Source: Bacteroidales bacterium (GTDB lineage: Bacteria > Bacteroidota > Bacteroidia > Bacteroidales > UBA12170). From it: a DNA stretch of 64,000 bases. Under the pieces are notes generated by a model. The model saw only the letters and a program-made list of their open reading frames with translations. It was not told the origin of the DNA and made no database searches. The stretch lies in assembly GCA_016744655.1 (NCBI GenBank), contig JADGDY010000001.1, positions 850 through 64,849 on the forward strand, read 5' to 3'. Shown one piece after another: positions 7,884 through 17,353 of the stretch (position 1 is its first letter; every line of letters starts with the position of its first letter). Both the position numbers and the translations under genes were made by a program.

Positions 7884-9062
7884 TTATTTTTTTATAGGTT
7901 TTCTAATGGTTTCTAATAAATATCCGGTAGGGCAAGCATAGTTGCACCAAGGGCGTGGAATGAATATGGACAATAGTAAAAACAATATTGCCAAAACTAT
8001 TATGGGAATGGATGCAGACCGAAATAGAAATGCTGAAAAAAGTTCGGTATTGGTCAAGTCAATACTCACTCCGGTGAATAAAAGCAGCATGATGATGGCA
8101 AAAACCTTTTCGCGAAGTGTAGAAAGAAATAGTTTTACATTATCAGGTAATTTAATCTTATCCTTTTTAATTTTTCATAGTAATTATTGTGATGCACCAA
8201 GCGGACATAAGTGACTGCAATAAAATGATTTATTTGTTATGAGCGGAAGTATAATACTCAAAACCAACACCATAAATACAAATAATTTGGCTGGTAAATC
8301 AATGCCAAGTAGCATCCAATTATTGAAAGAAAACAGGGAAAGAAATGTTCCGGACCAAAAGCCCAAGATAATGACCACCAATAGTTGGTGCACTGTTCTT
8401 ATCGTCTTCATCTTTTTTGGAATGAAGAATTGAGTCAGTGCTAAAGCAAAGAGTAAATAGGCTAAGGCTGATTTTAGTAGGGCTAAATAATCAGGTTTTC
8501 TATCCAAGAAAACAGCCTGATTTGTGACTTTCCCAATACTGTGTTTAATGGTATTGATGATGGCCACAGAAGTTAAGGTAGCACCCGAAACCGCATCAAC
8601 CGTAGAATTCCCAATATCTAGAATGTGAAGATTATCCCAAGATTCCATAAATCCTGTTTTCACTATTTTTTCAACAAAATCAGGCGATTCGTAATTCTTT
8701 AGCAGCTTAATTCCGACTAATTTATCCCCCATATCGAAAGCCACTAATAAAGGTACTGAGGAGGCAAAACCCACAATGGAATCAGAACTAGGGCTTGTAT
8801 TATTTGCCCAACCAATTTGAGTTTTATTTGAAAAAACCAAGATACTGTCCTGCTGTACTTTGTAACTTGTTGCATCATCATACAAATCTTGAATATCATC
8901 AAGAGTAAATGTTGCGGTTTGCTTCACATCCGATTTGCTCACAAAAAGTTCGTAGCCAAAAACTTGTTCTCTCTGCATGGCTAATACACCCAAAAGCAAA
9001 ATAATTATGACAACAGTATAAACTTTTTGTACTACAGTTTTACTCATCTTTATTTTGCTCAT
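7884..9062 (-). pseudogene. FMN-binding / 4Fe-4S membrane protein (NosR/RnfG-like), frameshifted
   Basis: Two adjacent reading frames on the minus strand together form one protein. The upstream frame (9062-8184) has an N-terminal membrane segment, an FMN_bind domain with the flavinylation motif SGATLTS (threonine-linked FMN added by ApbE in RnfG/NqrC/NosR), several membrane helices, and ends at the cluster motif CSHLCPLGASQ. The downstream frame continues with DKIKLPDNVKLFLSTLREKVF, more helices, and a second cluster motif, CNYACPTG. Between them a third frame reads YYEKLK, so two single-base shifts near 8165-8186 would restore one polypeptide of about 390 residues. This is either real decay or sequence error in an A/T-rich run. 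Homologues pass electrons across the membrane to extracytoplasmic flavin. Confidence 0.72.
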
Positions 9063-9136
9063 AATGCCAATAATAAGATGATTACTGTGGCTGCCAGAAT
9101 AATATTGATGATATCACTAATGTTTAATTTCTTCAT
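9059..9136 (-). CDS. 25-residue single-helix membrane peptide, coupled to the FMN-binding protein
   Basis: The open frame encodes MKKLNISDIINIILAATVII followed by LLLAL, a basic N-terminus plus one hydrophobic helix. Its TGA stop overlaps the ATG of the downstream FMN-binding gene (ATGA arrangement), strong evidence for translational coupling. The initiation context is AT-rich with no Shine-Dalgarno, as usual in this phylum. A CAAAAATA (minus-strand TATTTTTG) box lies at 9213-9220. It could be a small subunit of the membrane electron-transfer complex or a leader peptide that sets expression of the next gene. I know of no named family. Confidence 0.55.
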   Translation of the reverse strand: MKKLNISDIINIILAATVIILLLAL

Positions 9137-9754
9137 TCCTCCAAGTTTATGTATTCTGCTGTGAGAACTTCATTCCCCAAATTGTATTGAAATCACAGCT
9201 TTTTAAGGGAGGCAAAAATAGTTGGAGAAAGTCAATCCATGCTTGTAAGAATATTGGGAATTATGTTACTGAAAAAGGTTGTAAGTAATATGGGGCTTAT
9301 TTTTTTGTTTAAGGGAAGGCTTAAGACGAAAGGGATTAAAGCCTCTATCCTTTGGCCCAAAAGGGAATTCAGAAAATGCTTGCAATTCTAAGCCATGAAT
9401 AAACCCAAAACAATATGAAGGATTGAGTCCCTGAGATTCTTCTTTTAGCTTTAAAAATTAAAAGTAAAGTGTCTGTGTTCATATTTATGTAATTATAACC
9501 AATACGGCTCCGAAGTTTTAAAAACGCAAAGCGTTTTAACTCCGCCTAATAGTATTTGTGTAAAGCGGAGATAAAATTGTGGAGGACAGAAACAGAAACT
9601 GTTTGAAGTTCCTTAGGTTTCGACGAAGGAGAAAACTATAAGGAGGAGTTTTTCTGTTTCCCGGAATAATTTTATTGTAGTAGCAAAAAACATCAAGCCT
9701 CATCATTGAAAATAATGATTTTCTCTCTAAAAGAAGTACAAGCATAATAAACAA
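9137..9754. other. Long intergenic region with repeat-like inverted structure, no credible gene
   Basis: The part near 9137-9230 is the upstream region of the FMN-binding operon and includes the CAAAAATA box at 9213-9220. From about 9508 to 9670 the sequence carries several inverted motifs: AAAACGC AAA GCGTTTT, then ACTCCGC...GCGGAGA, and copies of ACAGAAACAG facing CTGTTT, interleaved with GGAACTTC/GAAGTTCC-like words. This looks like a structured intergenic repeat. A 76-codon minus-strand frame at 9536-9766 falls on it, has no family features, and is judged an artefact. Confidence 0.45.
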
Positions 9755-9780
9755 TTGCCCGGCCATTGATGGTCGGGCAA
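9755..9780 (-). terminator. Hairpin downstream of the GH3 gene
   Basis: TTGCCCG-G-CCAT-TG-ATGG-T-CGGGCAA forms a strong stem of 11 pairs interrupted by one mismatch. It lies about 110 bases beyond the stop of the minus-strand GH3 gene. The T-tract after it on the minus strand is weak, so it could also be a simple mRNA 3' stabiliser. Confidence 0.5.
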
Positions 9781-9887
9781 CTGTTTGTAAGATATATTGA
9801 ACAAACTACTCAAACTTCATATTCAACAACTCGCCAGTTAGTTTAAACAAGGTCAACTCATGAATATTCGCCAAATATTTCGATTTC

Positions 9888-12098
9888 CTATAAAATCTCA
9901 ACACTTAATACCTCACCAATATCCCGAGAAGATTCCCCAATTAAAATCTCAAATTGACCTGAATTTACTGTCCATGCTTTAGTTTCGCTATTCCAGAAGG
10001 CAAATGCTTCTTGACTTAAGATTAAATCTACATGCTTAGACTCCCCAGCTTTAAGCATCACCTTTTTAAAGGCTTTAAGCTCTTTGACTGGGCGAATATC
10101 TGTTGGGTTTTTCTCACTAACATAAATCTGAACCACAGTAGCACCAGCTGTTTTACCAGTATTACTAACTTTTACAGAAACTCTTAGATTTTCATCTTTA
10201 ATAATTTTCTCAGATGATAATTTTGCTTCTCCTAAAGTAAAATCTGTATAGGATAAACCAAAACCAAAAGAGAATAATGGCTCTATGTTTTTTGTATCAT
10301 ACCATCTATAACCCACCAAAACACCTTCTTCATAATTCACATCATAGAGTTCATTTGGTGCATCTTGAATTCTAGTATCAAAACTCCAACGGTTGATTTC
10401 CGATTCTGGAGCATCCATATCGAAATAACTTGGGTGCTCACTCAGGAATTTAGCATCGACAGGTCTGTATCCATAAGCTGGAGAATCTTCAAACTCCTTT
10501 TCTATGGTCATAGGTAATTTACCACTGGGGTTGGTTTGTCCGGTGAGAACTTCAGCTAAGGCTATATTTCCTGTTTGCCCAGGATACCAATTATAGAGGA
10601 TGGCATTAATATCATTCCAGTCTGTCATGCGAATTCCGCCTCCGGAACTAACAATCACAATAGTATTAGGGTTGGCTTTCGCCGCTAGTTGAACGAGTGC
10701 TTCTTGCTTCTCAGAAATAGCAAATGGCCTGTCGCTACCCTCGTAGTCCCAAGTCACTGCGTTTACCATCACTACATCAGCGTTTTTCATTTCTTGCTCC
10801 GTGGCATATTCTTTATACTGAATATTCGGATAAACCTCCTCTAAAGCATCTAGCATGGTTACAATATCATAACCATCTACTTCACCAGAACCACCACCAT
10901 AGATGTTTCTCTTCACAAACATTCCGGTAATCAATATATTTTTCTCACTGCCTTTGGCAATAGGTAAAATCTGATTTTCATTTCTTAATAAAACTATGCC
11001 TTCCCGTGCTGTTTTTAATGCCACCTGTTCGTGCTGAGCAAATTTCTCTAGATAGGATTCATCTTTCATAGGACGATCCAAATATCCAATCTTAACCAAG
11101 GTTTTAATGATATTGATACACATGCCATCAATATATTTCTCGTCTATTTTCCCGCTTTCTATAAGCTCTTTTAAATTCTCCATGGTTTCGCCACCTGGCA
11201 TTTCTAAATCTTGTCCCGATTTTACTAATTTCTCAGCATCAGTAACACTCCACCAATCGGTCATCACTAAATTTTCAAATCCTAATTGACTACGCAGTAA
11301 GTTATTAATTACATAGTCACTTTGTCCGGCCCATTCACCATTCACTTGATTATAGGAAGTCATCACAGCCAAAGCTCCTGCATCTATTCCACTTTTAAAA
11401 GCTGGTACATAGATTTCATGCAAAGCTCTTTCAGAAACCACAGAATTGGAAGCACGGCGTTTATAATCAGTATTATTGGCCACAAAGTGTTTCATTGTAG
11501 AAATCACACCAGTATTCTGCACACCAACCACATATTGCTCTACTATTCTAGCTGCTAAATATGGATCTTCACCCATATACTCAAAGTTTCTTCCACATTG
11601 AGAATTGCGATAGATATTCATTCCAGGACCTAAAAGGATTCCGATGCCTGCCGCTCTACATTCTTCTCCTATACTGTGAGCATATTCGTAGGCAATTTCA
11701 GGATTCCATGTGGCTGCCAATTCTAATGCATTGGGGAAAGATACCGATTTAGGTAAAGCATAATCGCTAATATCATCACCCAACCAGCTATCTCTGATAT
11801 TTACACCTTGTGTGGCATCGCTCAAATACACATCGGGTAAACCATATTGCTCATAGCCTTTGATGAAAAACCCCTTATGACCTTTTATTAAATCCAGTTT
11901 TTCCTCCAGTTTCATCTTTTTCACAATGGTTTCTGCTCGCTGAAAAGCGGCTTCCTCTGATACTGCGGGAGTGTGTTTCACTTTTTCAATGGGTTTAATG
12001 GTTTCTTTAGCCTGCTGATTTTGTTTTTGGTCACAAGCCATCATAAATAGGGCTAATGCAAAAATGGGGAGGGTGATTTTAAAAATTTTGAACATCAT
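9888..12098 (-). CDS. GH3 beta-glucosidase lipoprotein
   Basis: The 736-residue protein has a lipoprotein signal (hydrophobic core then LFMMAC, cysteine near residue 22). The GH3 (alpha/beta)8 N-terminal domain includes the substrate-binding block FEYMGEDPYLAARIVEQYV, the MKHFVANN block and the nucleophile region LVMTDWWSV, where the aspartate of TDWW is the expected catalytic nucleophile. The alpha/beta sandwich domain and a C-terminal fibronectin-III-like domain (NTGKTAGATVVQIYVSE) follow. The length is standard for GH3 beta-glucosidases. It probably trims terminal beta-glucosyl units in the periplasm or at the surface. It is 24 kb from the beta-glucan PUL but chemically suited to it. Starts at 12098 or 12095 are both possible. 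Confidence 0.92.
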   Translation of the reverse strand: MMFKIFKITLPIFALALFMMACDQKQNQQAKETIKPIEKVKHTPAVSEEAAFQRAETIVKKMKLEEKLDLIKGHKGFFIKGYEQYGLPDVYLSDATQGVNIRDSWLGDDISDYALPKSVSFPNALELAATWNPEIAYEYAHSIGEECRAAGIGILLGPGMNIYRNSQCGRNFEYMGEDPYLAARIVEQYVVGVQNTGVISTMKHFVANNTDYKRRASNSVVSERALHEIYVPAFKSGIDAGALAVMTSYNQVNGEWAGQSDYVINNLLRSQLGFENLVMTDWWSVTDAEKLVKSGQDLEMPGGETMENLKELIESGKIDEKYIDGMCINIIKTLVKIGYLDRPMKDESYLEKFAQHEQVALKTAREGIVLLRNENQILPIAKGSEKNILITGMFVKRNIYGGGSGEVDGYDIVTMLDALEEVYPNIQYKEYATEQEMKNADVVMVNAVTWDYEGSDRPFAISEKQEALVQLAAKANPNTIVIVSSGGGIRMTDWNDINAILYNWYPGQTGNIALAEVLTGQTNPSGKLPMTIEKEFEDSPAYGYRPVDAKFLSEHPSYFDMDAPESEINRWSFDTRIQDAPNELYDVNYEEGVLVGYRWYDTKNIEPLFSFGFGLSYTDFTLGEAKLSSEKIIKDENLRVSVKVSNTGKTAGATVVQIYVSEKNPTDIRPVKELKAFKKVMLKAGESKHVDLILSQEAFAFWNSETKAWTVNSGQFEILIGESSRDIGEVLSVEIL

Positions 12099-12507
12099 TT
12101 TTCGAGTTTTGTGTTAGTATATAAAGACCCTTGTATGGGCAAGTATTTAGTTCATTTTAGTTCTTGAGTAAAGAGTACAGGCAGTTATATTTTACCTGAT
12201 GTTAAGAGCCTTAGTGATGTTATTGACTCTTGTTCTTGCAAATATAATATAAGATTAGAAATAATGAAACATGCTTTAACTAATTTAATATCAACTTTGT
12301 ATTTATCATGATTTATAAGGAAAGGCATAGGTTATTGCACCCTTATACTTTTTAAATTTGGAGAAATCATATCTGAATTCCTTCCTTTAAATTGAGAAAC
12401 CCTTTACCTTCTTTGTGTTTCAAAAATGAAAGTAATAAAAAAGCAAGTGATTCTTAACCATTAAACTCTTTGTCATCCAAAAAAATAATTTTATATACTT
12501 TTACCCC
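12099..12507. other. Divergent promoter region between GH3 and alpha/beta hydrolase genes
   Basis: These 409 bases separate two divergently transcribed genes. On the minus strand TATATTTG (12246-12239) matches the -7 consensus and would give the GH3 mRNA a leader of about 135 bases. On the plus strand a TAAATTTG-type word occurs near 12351 and a weaker TATATACTTTT stretch just before the hydrolase start. No open frame or RNA gene is recognisable. Confidence 0.4.
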
Positions 12508-13479
12508 ATGAAAAATTATATCATTGGCTTTTTAGCAGTTCTACTTTTTATAGGGCTTTATTTATTAATAGATAATATTTTATTTGATGGTTTTAAACCA
12601 CAAGAAATACATCAAGATGGATTTCAAGGAAACTATTACGCCCAAAATGAGGCTAAAAACCAGGTTGCTGTCATTCTTCTGGGAGGCGGCCAATGGGGAG
12701 ATTATTGGGGAAGACAATTTGCTCAAAATGGTTATGTGGGTTTGTCATTACCCTATACTCGAAAGGAAGGATTACCAACATTACCAGAAGAAATTCCTTT
12801 GGAGTATTTCGAGAATGCTTTAAAATGGTTAGGAAAACAAGAGGCAGTGAACCCCAGTAAAATTCTGGTAATGGGAGCTTCTAGAAACGCTGAATTAGCA
12901 TTAGTATTAGCCTCTGTAATGCCACAAAAAATAAATGGAGTCGTGGCTTATGCTCCAAGTTCAGTTTCTTGGTCGAATACAGTTCTGCCTTTTAATTCTG
13001 ATGAACTAAAACCCAGCTGGACTTATAAAGGAGTTGACATTCCTTATATCCCAATGGAGAAAATCTCTCCAAATACCTCCTCCGAAATTAACACTTTAGC
13101 CTATTGGAAATCTGGTTTGCAAAATCTAGAGGAGCATGAAAAAGCTAGTATTAGAGTAGAAAATATCAATGGCCCAATACTGTTGTTTTCAGGAAAAGAA
13201 GATGGAGTATGGCCATCTGTAGAAATGGCTAACGAGATAGAAAGTAGATTATTGAAACATGAGTTTCAATATCCTTTCCATAATATCCAATTTGAAAATG
13301 CTGGTCATCTTATTTCTACTAATCCCGATATAGAATCAAATGAGCCTGATAGAAATGGGTTTCTTACTATCGAAGGAAAAGCATACGAGTATAGTTTAGG
13401 TGGAACAGCTGCAGGAGATCAAAAAGCAAAATTAGAAGCTAGAGAGAAGCTTTATGAGTTTCTTAAAGGCTTTTTGTGA
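12508..13479 (+). CDS. Alpha/beta hydrolase, BAAT/acyl-CoA thioester hydrolase C-terminal type
   Basis: The 323-residue protein has an N-terminal hydrophobic segment (IIGFLAVLLFIGLYLLI) that is likely a signal anchor, then an alpha/beta-hydrolase fold. The nucleophile elbow is MGASRNAELAL near residue 129, the acid lies in SGKEDGVWPS near residue 231, and the histidine in NAGHLIS near residue 265. This Ser-Asp-His order and the GxSRNAE-like elbow match the C-terminal domain of bile-acid-CoA:amino acid N-acyltransferase/acyl-CoA thioesterase proteins, which in bacteria are exported hydrolases of unclear substrate. A hairpin terminator follows directly. The true substrate cannot be told. Confidence 0.8.
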   Translation: MKNYIIGFLAVLLFIGLYLLIDNILFDGFKPQEIHQDGFQGNYYAQNEAKNQVAVILLGGGQWGDYWGRQFAQNGYVGLSLPYTRKEGLPTLPEEIPLEYFENALKWLGKQEAVNPSKILVMGASRNAELALVLASVMPQKINGVVAYAPSSVSWSNTVLPFNSDELKPSWTYKGVDIPYIPMEKISPNTSSEINTLAYWKSGLQNLEEHEKASIRVENINGPILLFSGKEDGVWPSVEMANEIESRLLKHEFQYPFHNIQFENAGHLISTNPDIESNEPDRNGFLTIEGKAYEYSLGGTAAGDQKAKLEAREKLYEFLKGFL

Positions 13480-13500
13480 TTAGGCTGTTATGGTAAAAAA

Positions 13501-13526
13501 AATGGCGAAACCTAAGTTCCGCCATT
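13501..13526. terminator. Bidirectional hairpin terminator between convergent genes
   Basis: AATGGCGAA...TTCCGCCATT pairs with a single bulge and sits between the stops of the alpha/beta hydrolase (+) and the 1165-residue protein (-). A run of A on its left gives a U-tract for minus-strand transcription. Confidence 0.7.
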
Positions 13527-13548
13527 GCAATTAAAATTCAATTTTAAT

Positions 13549-16500
13549 CTATTTTTTGAATAAAGGATCGGCTCCAATAGTTCCAACCAAGTCTTTCATG
13601 TATTGTTTAGAACGTGCATGAGCTAAGGTCTTCTTAGCTTTTGCTAGCTTATTTTCGATCTCCATTTTCTCAATAATCTCTGCATTATTGCCTTGTTTCA
13701 TGAAGTTTTTAAGATATGAGATTTGCTTTTGATGGAAAGCAATATCCTTTTCTTGTTTTAACTCTAAACGCTCATTGTACCAATCGCTCTTAATTACATA
13801 ATCACGATCGAAGTATTTTCTTAGTTCTGGATTGCTAATGTCTTTACCTTCATACTGACCATAGGCCATTATGTTTAGCAAAATCTGTAAAGGTAAGATG
13901 GCTGATTCAATACTACCATCCTCAAAATAAGTTTTAGCAACTCTCTCTTGAACTTCAGTAATGTTATTGATTCCATCTACAAAATCTTCCATACTTTGTA
14001 ATTCTGGTTTCAACATACGCTCGTTAAACACTGCCAATGGCTCGTCAAACAAACGATTCATGCACCTGAAAGCAAATTTGCTAGTAATACGATAACCCAA
14101 ACGACTTGCTAATACCTTTTTACCTTCATGCTCAAAGTCTTCTAGTTTCTCTAGACAATTATCGGCAATTAGTTCTTTTGGATCGCGGTCTGTTTTGTCT
14201 ATTCTAGCCCAAATTTCAGGGATTAAAATACTAATATCATGATCGAATCTATTTTCAGATCCTACCCAACCAGCTGCTGAACTAAATCCTTCATATCCTG
14301 TTAGGATATATGAAAGCAAAGCATTGTTCAAGTCTGTGGTTGCCACTAACATATTGAAAGGCCCTTTGGTAAGTGCACCTTCTGAACCAGCTCCAGTTGT
14401 AGATGGAGATTTACCAGTTAAACTACAAATGAAATCCATAAATAGCTCTGGTAATTCTTGATAATGAATAGGGTTGTAAACACTTAATGGACGAATACCA
14501 GCTTCTCTATCAGAAGGGTTATTTCTTCTACCTGGAAGAACAGCATTTACTGGATAATGAACAGCTTTGTCCATACCAATTTGGCGCGCTAAACGAATTC
14601 CCATCTCAGCAACATGTGTGTCTTCTCTTTCTTGCTTGTAAATATTTCTTTGAAGATAACGAGGGTTTTTAGTAGGCTCTCCATCCACTATTCTTGGGTG
14701 TGAAGGCGTTACAAAATAACCGTCTTTATCTCTCTTGATTACTTTTTCTATTAAGTCTTTAACAGGCTGTGTATACTTTTCAAATTCTACAGTGTCTTCA
14801 TAGAGGTCTATAGCATCTTGCTTGTTAAGTGGCTCGTAATTGGTTAAGAAAGTATTGCTTTGTACAATGTCAGATTCAGCATCCACATCGTAACCACGAT
14901 AAATGGCTTCATCAGGACGCTGGAATAGATGACTTTCGCAATTCTCAACTATTTTCACACTCTTATTGTCGTAATTCGCGTTTAAATCGTTCAAACGACT
15001 GCTTGGTAAAGTAACAGTTGCTGAGATATCATCCTCCATCTGGATTTTATGAGCAGGTAAATAATCAGAACGTAGCTTATGTAATAACCAGTCGCCTTTT
15101 TGGCTAAATCCAATTCTTACATAACTGGCAATTACCTTCTGGTTGTTAAACATCAGGGTGTTGCCATTGCGACCATTCAATACTTCTACCGACATATGGT
15201 TTTTCCAATCGCTCATTTTTTCATCCCGATAAAGACGTTTGATATATAACACCAAAACTCTGATATGAGCAGGAATACTATGAATCCAAGCATTATACTC
15301 ATCGCTATATTGATCGGAAGTATTAAGCAATTTCACGGTGGAGCCTAAAGTTCTTTTAGCACTCAATAAGGGGCGAGAAGGATTGGCATCTGGGCGGATG
15401 TTTTTCCAGCGAGTAGAATAGTCTCTATTGAGAATTTCATCGGCCATTTTAAAATCTTCATCAATATCTTTAATATGGAAAGTACTATATTCAATAGCAT
15501 TCTCTAAGGATTTAGAAATCTCAGATTTTCCTCCACCAGAAACAGTACATGGCTTATGTAAGAAAATACCTTCAGCAGCTGTGTGAGTAATTCTCCATAA
15601 AGCTTGCTTCGCGTGTTTCTTCAAGTTAAACTTACTTCCACTTGGGTGAACATAGGTCTTAAGAGGGGAAAGCTTTAATGTATGCTTTTTGTCTTTACCA
15701 TAAGTCCAAGAAACTGAAGAGGTATGTATATCAATATCAGCATTTTCAGGAATATATATCACATGAGGATATTTCTTATCGATGGCATAACCTTCGGCTT
15801 GAACTTCAATACTATCTCCTAAGGTCTTCACTAAATTCTTGAAATTGTATTTCTTGTCTAATTTAGCAGAGAATACATTTCCAAAAACACGATCCATCAT
15901 ATTGTCTCTTGGGAAAGCAATAGCTCCTCCAGAGTGTTCTTCTTCAGCATTTCCGTAAAGATTAGCTGAATAACTGATCTGAGTTTTTATTTCTTTTTTT
16001 GAGTATCCGTAATAGTTGTCGGCAATTAAAGTAATCACCACTCCACTTTCGTCTCTACAGGTGAGTTTAAAAGCAGAACCCTCATTATATAATTCATCAG
16101 GATCAGAATAGCACATGCCATCTCTACGCTGACGAGCAGTAGCATCCTCACAATGAGGAAGACCAATATCTTTCTTCTTTAGAGTTAAAAGCTGAGGAGC
16201 CAAAATAATACATCCAGTGTGACCAGTCCAATGATCGATATCCAATGCAGAATCATTTTCTGCTAAACTAGGATCACCAGCATTTCCGAAGATATTCTCT
16301 ACAAAATCTAAATTACTTACCAGGCTACCTGGAGCAAAGAAGCGAATCTCCATTGATTTCTCAAGGCTAATTCCTTTTACTTCAGGAACTACCAATGGGC
16401 GCATCAATAAAGAAACCATTACCTTAGCTTTGTCTTCTTGATTAGCCGTGAAAGGTAATATCTTTAAATCGTTTGAAGGGTTTAATGCAGCATGTAATAG

Positions 16501-17046
16501 ATGCGCAAAAGCTCTTTTTGGCACTTCTTTTTTGTCTGGTGGAACCGGAAGTCCTCCTCTAACAATATGGAACGTTCCTTTAGTTGTTCTTTTATCGTGT
16601 TTCGGATTGTTTAGAACTCCTTGTTTAATTCTGTATGAGCTGACCAAATCACTTTTGAAGCTGTTTCCATTTGGAGGAAGACTCACTTCTCTCGCTAATC
16701 CTAATCCATTTAAAACGAAAGTGGAGGAGGGTAGAGATAAAGATTGATCGAATTGAATTTCACTGAGGTAATTATTTATAAATTCTTGTATACGAGCATC
16801 GGCAGGACAAAGGTGGTTGGATAGTAGACGAGATTTTTCTCTAAAACTACTAATTAAATCCTCTGTTAGGCTGATGAATTTGTCATCGGAATGTTTGTTT
16901 GAGCTGTTATTATCATCATGATATAATGGTTGCCCCAATGCTGCTAGCTGAAGATTGGTATATTGGATCATATCACGACGATCCTTCTTGCTAGGCTTAA
17001 AAACTTTGCTAGTTATATTTTGCATCTTATTAAATTTTTGGTCCAC
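13549..17046 (-). CDS. Probable PPi-dependent phosphoenolpyruvate carboxykinase-like protein (1165 aa)
   Basis: This very large soluble protein has no signal peptide and no membrane helices. Its length matches the pyrophosphate-type PEP carboxykinases of about 1100-1200 residues known from Propionibacterium and Entamoeba, which interconvert oxaloacetate + PPi and PEP + phosphate + CO2. The glycine-rich kinase-type loop TVSGGGKSEISKS lies near residue 501. The GYSKKEIKTQISYSANLYG block near residue 347, followed by EEEHSGGAIAFP, is strikingly conserved-looking and agrees with what I remember of that family. I cannot run an alignment, so the assignment is inferred from size and motifs. The gene is monocistronic between hairpins at 13501 and 17213. 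A CAAAAATA (-7-like) box lies at 17130-17137. Confidence 0.6.
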   Translation of the reverse strand: MDQKFNKMQNITSKVFKPSKKDRRDMIQYTNLQLAALGQPLYHDDNNSSNKHSDDKFISLTEDLISSFREKSRLLSNHLCPADARIQEFINNYLSEIQFDQSLSLPSSTFVLNGLGLAREVSLPPNGNSFKSDLVSSYRIKQGVLNNPKHDKRTTKGTFHIVRGGLPVPPDKKEVPKRAFAHLLHAALNPSNDLKILPFTANQEDKAKVMVSLLMRPLVVPEVKGISLEKSMEIRFFAPGSLVSNLDFVENIFGNAGDPSLAENDSALDIDHWTGHTGCIILAPQLLTLKKKDIGLPHCEDATARQRRDGMCYSDPDELYNEGSAFKLTCRDESGVVITLIADNYYGYSKKEIKTQISYSANLYGNAEEEHSGGAIAFPRDNMMDRVFGNVFSAKLDKKYNFKNLVKTLGDSIEVQAEGYAIDKKYPHVIYIPENADIDIHTSSVSWTYGKDKKHTLKLSPLKTYVHPSGSKFNLKKHAKQALWRITHTAAEGIFLHKPCTVSGGGKSEISKSLENAIEYSTFHIKDIDEDFKMADEILNRDYSTRWKNIRPDANPSRPLLSAKRTLGSTVKLLNTSDQYSDEYNAWIHSIPAHIRVLVLYIKRLYRDEKMSDWKNHMSVEVLNGRNGNTLMFNNQKVIASYVRIGFSQKGDWLLHKLRSDYLPAHKIQMEDDISATVTLPSSRLNDLNANYDNKSVKIVENCESHLFQRPDEAIYRGYDVDAESDIVQSNTFLTNYEPLNKQDAIDLYEDTVEFEKYTQPVKDLIEKVIKRDKDGYFVTPSHPRIVDGEPTKNPRYLQRNIYKQEREDTHVAEMGIRLARQIGMDKAVHYPVNAVLPGRRNNPSDREAGIRPLSVYNPIHYQELPELFMDFICSLTGKSPSTTGAGSEGALTKGPFNMLVATTDLNNALLSYILTGYEGFSSAAGWVGSENRFDHDISILIPEIWARIDKTDRDPKELIADNCLEKLEDFEHEGKKVLASRLGYRITSKFAFRCMNRLFDEPLAVFNERMLKPELQSMEDFVDGINNITEVQERVAKTYFEDGSIESAILPLQILLNIMAYGQYEGKDISNPELRKYFDRDYVIKSDWYNERLELKQEKDIAFHQKQISYLKNFMKQGNNAEIIEKMEIENKLAKAKKTLAHARSKQYMKDLVGTIGADPLFKK

Positions 17047-17353
17047 ATTTAATTAATTGCACAAAGGTTTTTCAGACCTCTTTATTTTATCTTTTGTGAA
17101 TTACTTCACATACTGGTTGTATTGAGTGCAAAAATAAAAATATCTAGAAGCAAATAGCTTAAAATATAGTTTTTTAACTTTCTAAATAGTGGATATTTCT
17201 TTGGGAACGTTTGTTTTAAACAGATGACATCCTTTTAAAGGATGTCATCTGTTTAAAACCTCTCTACTTACCAAAACAAAACATTAAACACCACAAACCC
17301 TGCCCTCTAAGAATCATTCTTTAAACCTAATTCTGACAGAGACGGCTAATCAT
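17047..17353. other. Intergenic region with promoter of the 1165-aa gene and a long hairpin
   Basis: These 307 bases carry the upstream region of the minus-strand PEPCK-like gene, including TATTTTTG on the minus strand at 17137-17130. They also hold the perfect 20-bp stem hairpin at 17213-17259 listed separately. No coding potential is apparent. Confidence 0.45.
17213..17259 (-). terminator. Perfect 20-bp stem hairpin, likely terminator of the erythromycin-esterase-like operon
   Basis: GTTTTAAACAGATGACATCC, a 7-base loop TTTTAAA, and the exact reverse complement form a 47-base hairpin, with A/T runs at both feet. It lies about 95 bases beyond the stop at 17354 and ahead of the next minus-strand gene, so it would end the upstream operon. 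Confidence 0.65.

Noticed and set aside
9536-9766. A 76-codon minus-strand frame between the FMN operon and GH3
   Set aside because: It lies on inverted-repeat sequence, has no family similarity that I can see, and its start falls in the hairpin at 9755-9780.
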